DNA of 47,500 nucleotides from an uncultured Succinivibrionaceae bacterium (lineage in GTDB: Bacteria; Pseudomonadota; Gammaproteobacteria; Enterobacterales; Succinivibrionaceae). Position 1 is the first letter of the stretch. The number at the start of each line of letters is the position of its first letter. Where the stretch lies: contig CALXNX010000012.1 of assembly GCA_944389865.1 (NCBI GenBank), positions 1-47,500 of the forward strand, written 5' to 3'. The translations under genes were made by a program, and so were the position numbers. Shown here piece by piece: positions 41,753-47,500 of this stretch. The notes beneath the pieces are model-generated. The model worked only from the letters and a program-made list of their open reading frames with translations, did no database searches and had not been told where the DNA came from.

Positions 41753-42475
41753 ATGCGCTGCCGTACTATTGCTATGCTTACAGCGGCATTACTGCTCTGC
41801 TGCTCCAGCCCGCAGGCTGCCGCGCCTTCGCGCTATGACGTCGTCACTGATGCGCAGGCCCGCGCTGCTGCCGGGGCCTTAGAGCGCAATCTGCAGCACT
41901 ATCAGCTGGAGACCGCCACCATCGCGACTTACAACGCGATGCAGCTCAATGCGCTCATTGAAGAGAACAAGCATCTGTATGTCATTGGAGAGCGCGATCA
42001 ATGTCAGTTCACCCCCGATATCGAAGCGCGCGCCAGCAAGCTGCATATTCCGCCCTTTGAATATGCCTGGGGCGAAATGCTGATGCAGGGCGTCTGCGTC
42101 ACCAAGGATGTCAATTTAGGTCTTGATTATCTGCGCAGCGCCATGGATCATGCCTATGCTCCCGCCTTAATGCGCCTGTCCCGTTTTTATGAAACCGGAT
42201 ACATTGTGCGTCAGAACCGGCCGCTGGCCATGGCCTATATGAAGACTGCGGCGCAGCTGGGATCGGCACTGGCCCGCCTTAACTGGGCCGACATGCTGGT
42301 GCGCGGCTACGGCGGCCCGCAGCAGTATGAAGAGGCCTACAGCTGGCTCTACGGGGCTCACTTTACCGATCCGTATCTGCAGGAGAAGAGCAATTATCTG
42401 CAGAAGTGCCTTGAAGAGCGCATGCCTCCTAACGTCTTAGTGCGCGCCCGGGCCGCCGCGCTGGCCTTCAATTAA
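41753..42475 (+). CDS. motX: MotX-like periplasmic protein of the sodium-driven polar flagellar motor
   Basis: MotX sits in the T ring around the motor and is needed to hold the PomA-PomB stators. The 240 residues start with a Sec signal peptide (cleavage probably after PQAAA). Then come the MotX-type block DQCQFTPDIEARA, WGEMLMQGVCVTKDVNLGLDYLRSA, and Sel1-like repeats (about 105-205), with EEAYSWLYGA and the terminal LEERMPPNVLVRARA. These match Vibrio, Aeromonas and Shewanella MotX better than generic Sel1 proteins, as I recall them. A perfect FliA -10 upstream supports the call. No other flagellar gene is in this window. A Cys pair at 16-17 is not a proper lipobox. Confidence 0.78.
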   Translation: MRCRTIAMLTAALLLCCSSPQAAAPSRYDVVTDAQARAAAGALERNLQHYQLETATIATYNAMQLNALIEENKHLYVIGERDQCQFTPDIEARASKLHIPPFEYAWGEMLMQGVCVTKDVNLGLDYLRSAMDHAYAPALMRLSRFYETGYIVRQNRPLAMAYMKTAAQLGSALARLNWADMLVRGYGGPQQYEEAYSWLYGAHFTDPYLQEKSNYLQKCLEERMPPNVLVRARAAALAFN

Positions 42476-42515
42476 GCGCCTTTTCAGGTATAATCCGCTC
42501 AAATAAGCTTATTTG
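42467..42515 (+). promoter_or_regulatory. Promoter and start-site palindrome of ffh
   Basis: TTCAAT (42467-42472), 16-base spacer, perfect TATAAT (42489-42494). The predicted start falls at the edge of a perfect 16-base palindrome CAAATAAGCTTATTTG (42500-42515). A palindrome on the start site could be an operator or a 5'-end hairpin. Confidence 0.55.
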
Positions 42516-42527
42516 AACGGATGTGCC

Positions 42528-43934
42528 ATGTTTGATAATCTTACCGCCCGCCTGAACCGCACTTTAAAGAACCTCAGCGGTCAAGGCCGCATTACCGAAG
42601 AAAATATCAAGGATACCCTGCGCGAAGTCCGTACTGCCCTGTTAGAGGCCGACGTCGCGCTGCCGGTGGTCAAGACCTTTGTCAATCGCATTAAGGAGCA
42701 GGCCTTAGGCCAGGAAGTAGCCTTAAGCCTGACCCCGGGGCAGGAATTCATCAAGATTGTTTATGCCCAGCTGGTTGAGACCATGGGCGGCGGCAATGCT
42801 GCCGTCAATTTAGCCTGTCAGCCCCCGGCGGTGATCCTGCTGGCCGGTCTGCAGGGTGCAGGTAAAACCACCTCGGCGGCCAAACTCGCCCTGTACCTGC
42901 GCGATCGCCTCAAGAAAAAAGTTTTGATGGTCTCCGCCGATACCTATCGCCCGGCCGCTATCGAGCAGCTGGCCGCCTTAGGCCGCGAGACCAAAATTGA
43001 TGTGCTGCCATCCTCCACTGATCAAAAGCCGCAGGACATTGCCAAGGCGGCCTTAGATCATGCCAGGCGCTATGCCTACGAGGTGCTCATCGTTGATACT
43101 GCCGGCCGTCTGGCTGTCGATGAGGAGATGATGACCGAGGTGCAGGATCTCCATCAGATCTTAAACCCCATCGAGACCTACTTCGTGGTAGATGCCATGA
43201 CGGGCCAGGATGCGGCCAATACCGCTAAGGCCTTTGCTGAGGCGCTGCCATTGACCGGCGTCATTCTCACCAAGGCTGACGGCGATGCCCGCGGCGGTGC
43301 AGCGCTGTCCGTGCGCGAAATTACCGGCAAGCCGATTAAATTCATCGGCCTTGGAGAAAAAATCACCCCGCTTGAGCCTTTCTACCCCGAGCGCATTGCC
43401 TCGCGCATCCTCGATATGGGCGATCTGCTCTCCTTAATTGAAAAGCTGGAGACCACTGCCGATGTTGAAAAGGCTCAGAAGCTGGCTAAAAAGATTAAGG
43501 AAGGTGAGGGCTTTGATTTAGAAGACTTCCGCGATCAACTGCGCACCATGCAGGAGATGGGGGGCCTTGCCGGCATGCTCAAGATGCTCCCCGGCGCGCA
43601 GGGGATGTCCGATAAGATAGATACGGCCAAGCCTGAGCAGCAGCTCAAGCGCTTTGAGGCCATTATCAATTCGATGACCCCCAAGGAGCGCCGCCATCCG
43701 GCCTTAATTAAGGGTACGCGCAAAAAGCGCATTGCTGCCGGCGCGGGCGTACAGCTCTACGATGTCAATCAGCTGCTGAAGATGTACGACACGCTGTCGC
43801 ATGCCATGAAGAAGGCCAGCCGCGGCGGAGTGCGCAAAATGATGGGCATGGCCCGCGGACTGATGGGCGGCATGGGAGGTTTCGGCGGTATGGGAGGCAT
43901 GCTGCCGCCGATGGGCGGCGGCCGGCGCCGCTAG
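42528..43934 (+). CDS. ffh: Ffh, signal recognition particle GTPase
   Basis: Protein part of the SRP that directs nascent membrane proteins to FtsY. The 468 residues comprise the N domain (starting MFDNLTARLNRTLKNLSG), the G domain with LQGAGKTTSAAKLA near 105, DTAGRLAVDEEMM and TKADGDARGG, and the methionine-rich M domain ending in a Gly/Met-rich tail (MGGMGGFGGMGGMLPP). Start is ATG 42528; the TTG at 42513 lies in the palindrome. The ribosome binding site is weak. A long hairpin follows it before rpsP. Confidence 0.97.
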   Translation: MFDNLTARLNRTLKNLSGQGRITEENIKDTLREVRTALLEADVALPVVKTFVNRIKEQALGQEVALSLTPGQEFIKIVYAQLVETMGGGNAAVNLACQPPAVILLAGLQGAGKTTSAAKLALYLRDRLKKKVLMVSADTYRPAAIEQLAALGRETKIDVLPSSTDQKPQDIAKAALDHARRYAYEVLIVDTAGRLAVDEEMMTEVQDLHQILNPIETYFVVDAMTGQDAANTAKAFAEALPLTGVILTKADGDARGGAALSVREITGKPIKFIGLGEKITPLEPFYPERIASRILDMGDLLSLIEKLETTADVEKAQKLAKKIKEGEGFDLEDFRDQLRTMQEMGGLAGMLKMLPGAQGMSDKIDTAKPEQQLKRFEAIINSMTPKERRHPALIKGTRKKRIAAGAGVQLYDVNQLLKMYDTLSHAMKKASRGGVRKMMGMARGLMGGMGGFGGMGGMLPPMGGGRRR

Positions 43935-43961
43935 CAGCGCTGTCAAACCTTCTGCGCTGAT

Positions 43962-44006
43962 GCAGATTTCACGCCCGCCAGCGCCGCGGCGGGCGAATTT
44001 ATCTGC
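43962..44006 (+). terminator. Compound hairpin after ffh
   Basis: Inner stem GCCCGCC (43973-43979) with GGCGGGC (43988-43994), enclosed by outer GCAGAT (43962-43967) with ATCTGC (44001-44006), then a T-rich stretch TTTGCGCTCTTTCTTTTT. Probable ffh terminator. Confidence 0.65.
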
Positions 44007-44037
44007 TTTGCGCTCTTTCTTTTTGCAAATTTTTCTG

Positions 44038-44043
44038 TATAAT
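44038..44043 (+). promoter_or_regulatory. -10 element of the rpsP operon promoter
   Basis: TATAAT directly preceded by TG, in a T-rich region. The best -35 at the proper distance is weak (CTTTCT, 44015-44020). The predicted start near 44050 gives a leader of about 64 bases. Confidence 0.6.
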
Positions 44044-44064
44044 CGCTCCACTGTATTTAATCAA

Positions 44065-44087
44065 GGACAGATCCTTGGGGGATCTGT
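44065..44087 (+). promoter_or_regulatory. Leader hairpin of the rpsP operon
   Basis: ACAGATCC (44067-44074), loop TTGGG, GGATCTGT (44080-44087), followed by GCGT. It begins GGACAGAT and ends ATCTGT..GCGT, the same outer sequence as the rplM leader hairpin. Confidence 0.6.
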
Positions 44088-44113
44088 GCGTTTATTTTAT
44101 AGGTAAATACGAA

Positions 44114-44485
44114 ATGGTAGTCATTCGTTTACGTCGTTTAGGCGCTAAGAAGCGTCCTTTCTATCATGTGGTGGTCGCTGACTCTCGTTTTGCTTCCACC
44201 GGCCGTTTCATTGAGCAGGTTGGTTTCTTTAACCCGATCGCTGCCGGCAAGGAAGAGCGTCTGCGTTTAAACGCTGAGCGCATCGCATACTGGATCGGCG
44301 TGGGCGCACAGCCTTCTGATCGTGTGCAGAGCTTAATCAAGGAAAATGAGATGGGACCTGAGGCCGCTGCTAAGCTGCGCGAAGAGAAGCGCGCCGCCAA
44401 GGCTGCTGCCAAAGCCGCTGCTAAGGCTGCCGAGCAGGCCGCCGCTGCCGCTGAGGGTTCTGAGGCTGAGGCTGCTCAGGCCTAA
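44114..44485 (+). CDS. rpsP: 30S ribosomal protein S16 with Ala/Lys-rich tail
   Basis: Small-subunit assembly protein. Residues 1-82 are a standard S16: [32 protein letters not shown] and [15 protein letters not shown]. Beyond that the protein continues for about 40 residues of Ala, Lys and Glu (repeats of KAAAKAA, then acidic), giving 123 in total. The tail looks like a charged helix. I use ATG 44114; the frame is open back to 44075 but the leader hairpin lies there. First gene of the rpsP-rimM-trmD-rplS operon. Confidence 0.96.
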   Translation: MVVIRLRRLGAKKRPFYHVVVADSRFASTGRFIEQVGFFNPIAAGKEERLRLNAERIAYWIGVGAQPSDRVQSLIKENEMGPEAAAKLREEKRAAKAAAKAAAKAAEQAAAAAEGSEAEAAQA

Positions 44486-44493
44486 TCATCTGC

Positions 44494-45024
44494 ATGGCAG
44501 GTGATGTTCCGCGCCCCATGGGCAGATTAGGTTCTGTCTATGGTATTAAGGGCTATATTAAAGTACAGTCCTTTACCGAGCGTCCTGAAAACCTTTTTGA
44601 CTACTCGCCATGGTTCATTCGCCGGCGCGGCGAAGATTGGCGTGAGGTTCAGGTAACAGCTTGGCAGCCCTATCAGCAGGGCTTTATAGCCAAATTAGAT
44701 GGGGTTGATACCCGCGAGCAGGCTCTGCTTTATACGGGTATGGATATAGGGATCAAGCGTTCAAGCTTGCCCCCTCCCTCTGAGGGCGAATTTTATTTGA
44801 CGGACTTGGAAGGCTGTCAGGTAATCGGCCTGAATGGGGTGTGTCTCGGCACGGTGTCGAGAATTATGGATCACGGAGCCGCACCTTTATTGGTTGTGTC
44901 TCCCTCTGACCTGGAAAAGGACGGTCCTAAAGAGCGGCTGATCCCTTTCGTTATGGGCCCGATAGTGAGTGCAGTTGATCTCTCTGCGCGCGTTATCAGG
45001 GTTGAGTGGGGCGCGGATTACTAG
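44494..45024 (+). CDS. rimM: RimM, 30S ribosome maturation factor
   Basis: Binds S19 in the 30S head and assists 16S processing. The 176 residues have the N-terminal RimM domain, starting MGRLGSVYGIKGYIKVQSFTE, and a PRC-barrel domain from FYLTDLEGCQVIG on, ending FVMGPIVSAVD..ARVIRVEW. It follows rpsP by eight bases and directly abuts trmD. Codon use differs from rpsP and rplS on either side: many GTT, TCT and GGT, less TTA. Confidence 0.95.
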   Translation: MAGDVPRPMGRLGSVYGIKGYIKVQSFTERPENLFDYSPWFIRRRGEDWREVQVTAWQPYQQGFIAKLDGVDTREQALLYTGMDIGIKRSSLPPPSEGEFYLTDLEGCQVIGLNGVCLGTVSRIMDHGAAPLLVVSPSDLEKDGPKERLIPFVMGPIVSAVDLSARVIRVEWGADY

Positions 45025-45777
45025 ATGTATTTCGGAGTAATTTCGCTCTTCCCGGAAATGTTTAAGGCAGTCACCGAGCAGGGAGTGACGCGCCGGGCAG
45101 TAGAACGCGGCTTAATCACCGTGAACTGCTGGAATCCGCGCGACTTCACGCTCGATAAGTATAAGACCGTGGACGATCGCCCTTACGGCGGCGGACCCGG
45201 GATGCTGATGAAAGTGCAGCCCTTATACGATGCCATTCAGGCCGCCAGACAGGACGCGCCGCCGGGAACTAAAGTTGTGTGCATGTCGCCGCAGGGCGTG
45301 CCATTCAACCACTCACTGGTCACGAGCATCCATGGATGGGGTTCCGTTATCTTGGTAGCAGGCCGCTACGAAGGTATAGATGAACGCATCCTTCAGAAAG
45401 AAGTCGATCTGGAGGTGTCAATCGGTGACTACGTGCTGTCGGGCGGCGAACTCCCAGCAATGTGCGTTATCGATGCAGTTTCACGGATGGTCCCGGGCGT
45501 GCTCGGAGACATCCGCAATGCAATGGAAGATACTTTCGCGGCCGGGCTGCTGCACTATCCTCAGTACACGCGTCCTGAGGAGATCAACGGCATGAAGGTG
45601 CCTGAGGTCCTAATGAGCGGCGACCACGCGAAGATCAGACGCTGGAGACTGATGCAGTCTTTGGGCCGTACCTACGAAAAGAGGCCTGATCTGCTCCGCT
45701 CCCGCGGGCTCAGCGCTGAGGAGGAAGCTCTGCTTGCAGAGTACCTTCAGAGCAAAGAGCAGGGTATGGATTGTTAA
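45025..45777 (+). CDS. trmD: TrmD, tRNA (guanine37-N1)-methyltransferase
   Basis: SPOUT-class enzyme that methylates G37 next to the anticodon to prevent frameshifting. The 250 residues show [42 protein letters not shown], the trefoil-knot SAM site [11 protein letters not shown] and [15 protein letters not shown], and the C-terminal [19 protein letters not shown]. The start immediately follows the rimM stop. Codon use is unlike the window average: two TTA among 23 leucines, several AGA/AGG and many GCA. Confidence 0.97.
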   Translation: MYFGVISLFPEMFKAVTEQGVTRRAVERGLITVNCWNPRDFTLDKYKTVDDRPYGGGPGMLMKVQPLYDAIQAARQDAPPGTKVVCMSPQGVPFNHSLVTSIHGWGSVILVAGRYEGIDERILQKEVDLEVSIGDYVLSGGELPAMCVIDAVSRMVPGVLGDIRNAMEDTFAAGLLHYPQYTRPEEINGMKVPEVLMSGDHAKIRRWRLMQSLGRTYEKRPDLLRSRGLSAEEEALLAEYLQSKEQGMDC

Positions 45778-45801
45778 TTTTTAAAGGGTAGGTAACTTAT
45801 T

Positions 45802-46152
45802 ATGGCCAGCCATCCGATTATTGATGCTCTGGAGAAAGAGCAGCTCCGCACTGATATCCCTGAGTTCAATCCGGGCGATACCGTTCGCGTTGAAGTGCGC
45901 GTGGTTGAAGGCGACAAGAGCCGTCTGCAGGCTTTCGAGGGCAATGTGATTGCCAAGCGCAATCGCGGCCTGAATTCTTCTTTCACCGTGCGCAAGATGT
46001 CCTCCGGCGAGGGCGTAGAGCGTGTGTTCCAGACTCACTCTCCGTTAATTGCCTCCGTCAAGGTCACCCGCCGCGGTGACGTGCGCCGTGCCAAGCTGTA
46101 CTATCTGCGTCAGCGTACCGGCAAGGCTGCCCGCATTCGCGAGAAGGTCTAA
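45802..46152 (+). CDS. rplS: 50S ribosomal protein L19
   Basis: Large-subunit protein at the subunit interface, 116 residues as usual. [51 protein letters not shown] and [19 protein letters not shown] are conserved family blocks. It lies 24 bases after trmD with AAAGGGTAGGT as ribosome binding site and ends the operon. Its codon use returns to the highly expressed pattern seen in rplM and rpsP. Confidence 0.98.
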   Translation: MASHPIIDALEKEQLRTDIPEFNPGDTVRVEVRVVEGDKSRLQAFEGNVIAKRNRGLNSSFTVRKMSSGEGVERVFQTHSPLIASVKVTRRGDVRRAKLYYLRQRTGKAARIREKV

Positions 46153-46164
46153 GCCTCTCAGGCT

Positions 46165-46227
46165 GCCCCGCTCCTGCGGGGCGGCTGCTGCATCTATCTT
46201 TTCATACCAAAGCGCCTATGGCGCTTT
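46165..46227 (+). terminator. Two hairpins terminating the rpsP-rplS operon
   Basis: First, GCCCCG-CTCCTG-CGGGGC (46165-46182). Second, AAAGCGCC-TAT-GGCGCTTT (46209-46227), which carries its own A and T ends and resembles common enterobacterial terminators. Beyond them the sequence up to 46360 is AT-richer with no gene I recognise. Confidence 0.7.
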
Positions 46228-46360
46228 CGGCGTCTTAGGGGGTATTTTTGCCCAGATAAGCGTACGTGTCCTATTCTGCAGGCCCCATTAACTGGATCTA
46301 AGCTGAATACCAATCGCTTTAAATGACAAAAACTAATCGCGATTTTCAAACTCATCCTGT

Positions 46361-47410
46361 TTGCAATGTTGTCATTTCGCCCGGACTGCATCACGCGCCG
46401 GACTCTTTGACCGTCACTGTAAGGGCCTTGAAATCGCTTCAATCTTTAACTGCACCGATCGAGTTACTGCAGACTGCAGAATTGACAGTAAAAAGAACCA
46501 GGAAACCGGCTCTTTTATGGAGATGCTCAAAAAGCTGTTAGTCCTGGACAATGGCGTGATCTTCATGTGCGATGCCTTAAACAGCAGACCGCAGCTGTCT
46601 GCTGAGCTCTTGAAGAACGGCGCTCATTATCTGCTGCCCATCAAGAGGAATGAGGGCAGCAGGAAGCTTTTTGAGGAGCTGAGAACTGCCTTTGAGAAAG
46701 CGTCTTTTGATGAAGTCCCTGATGAACTTAAGCCGCGGACATTCAAAGTCGGCCCCTGCCGCGGCCGCGTTGAGGAGTACCAAATCAGCATTCTGCCGGC
46801 TGACTCCTTAGGCGATCCCTCAGTTAACAAACATGCGGGCACACAGTGCCTGGTCCTGAAGATTAAGCGCTCCCAAAACATCCGTAAGCGCCGGCCAACC
46901 AATGAAGCAGATGCTCAGCGGCGCCAAAACTCTATCAGGCACGGCGCAGACCGAATAACTGCCGCGAAGCAGGTCTATATCTGCTCTCTGCCTTACTGCG
47001 CAGACAGTTTCAACCAAATTCTGCAGAGCCTGAACTGCTGCTGGAGCGGTGTAGAAGCCGCGCACGGCAGGCTGGACCGCTATGCCGCCAGGCAGGATGA
47101 GATCAGGGGGTTAAGCCATCTGAACTGCATTCAAAACCGCGTGGGCTGTAACAGGATCATCCTCCATTTCCTGTCCTGCGCCCGCCAAATCTACACCCAT
47201 GAGAAGTATGCGGCACCGACTTACAAGCGCCGCAAATCGAATGCTGAGGTGCTGCCGGTCTCATACGCAGATGTCATGCACAGATTTGCCGGCGACCCGC
47301 TCAAGTTAACCAGGCTGTTCTGCGATTATTGGGGCAAACTGAATGAGAGTCCGGATGAAGTAGAGCAGACGGCGCCTAAAAAAAGAGATTACGATAATCC
47401 AACCGCCTGA
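46361..47410 (+). pseudogene. 5'-truncated transposase of ISAs1 (H-repeat-like) type
   Basis: The frame encodes the C-terminal two-thirds of a DDE transposase. From about residue 26 it follows the family: EIASIFNC, a degenerate KTNEI-like block (DSKKNQETGSF), the second catalytic Asp region VIFMCDALNSRPQLS, GAHYLLPIKRN, and the C-terminal CWSGVEAAHGRLDR with RIILHFLSCARQ corresponding to the HW.IE..LHW.LD block. The first catalytic Asp (usually in an IDGKT motif) and the N-terminal domain are absent, and the first 25 residues look like random reading. I see no terminal inverted repeats. Probably inactive. The remaining 90 bases of the window hold nothing I recognise. Confidence 0.65.
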
Positions 47411-47500
47411 ACGATGCCAATCTAACCTGAAAGTTGGATATCTGGTACCCGCTAAGGACTCTCCGTCCTGTTGTTAAATACGCATATTAACTAGATTGTA

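Noticed and set aside
41425-41754. 109-codon minus-strand frame between mdh and motX
   Set aside because: It runs antisense across the FliA promoter and leader, ends at the motX start, and shows no family motif.
1-47500. CRISPR arrays, prophage, toxin-antitoxin or defence islands
   Set aside because: No regularly spaced direct repeats and no genes of these types were seen; apart from the IS relic the window is core genome.

Overview
The window comes from a gammaproteobacterium with a GC-rich genome that still uses TTA heavily for leucine. Gene neighbourhoods known from enteric and related gammaproteobacteria support this: degQ-degS next to zapG, rplM-rpsI next to sspB, rsmI divergent from lpoA, and the mraZ-to-lpxC division and cell-wall cluster. 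A MotX-type motor protein behind a FliA-type promoter implies a sodium-driven polar flagellum. Taken together an Aeromonadales/Succinivibrionaceae-like organism is my best guess, but that placement is inference.

Layout. Position 1 falls inside a tRNA-Thr gene, followed by a terminator and a small methyltransferase gene preceded by a 13-T run. Positions 1024-6781 (minus strand) carry a complete peptide ABC importer (dppA-B-C-D-F order). A lone amino-acid-type binding protein (6957-7859) runs tail to tail into degS, overlapping it by 68 bp. degS, degQ and zapG (7792-11307, minus) form an envelope-quality and division group with a good sigma-E-type promoter before degQ. rplM-rpsI-sspB (11642-13161, plus) follows, then lpoA (minus) and rsmI (plus), then rnpB.

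From 16712 to 36702 lies the division and cell-wall (dcw) cluster, read from a promoter with three MraZ boxes: mraZ, rsmH, ftsL, ftsI, murE, murF, mraY, murD, ftsW, murG, murC, ftsQ, ftsA, then TWO consecutive complete ftsZ genes, a YrbL-family kinase-like gene, and lpxC. ddlB is missing from its usual place. The two FtsZ proteins both keep the GTPase motifs and the C-terminal partner-binding peptide, and they share a short motif in their otherwise different linkers. A terminator and a candidate promoter separate them. This duplicated Z-ring module is the most interesting part of the window.

After lpxC come ampD (wall recycling), an unlisted relic of an AraC-type regulator on the minus strand, acnB and mdh (citric-acid-cycle enzymes), a motX gene with a near-perfect sigma-28 promoter, ffh (SRP), and the rpsP-rimM-trmD-rplS ribosome operon. 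The window ends in a 5'-truncated IS transposase. Several leader hairpins, terminators and alternative-sigma promoters were found by eye and are listed with their uncertainty.
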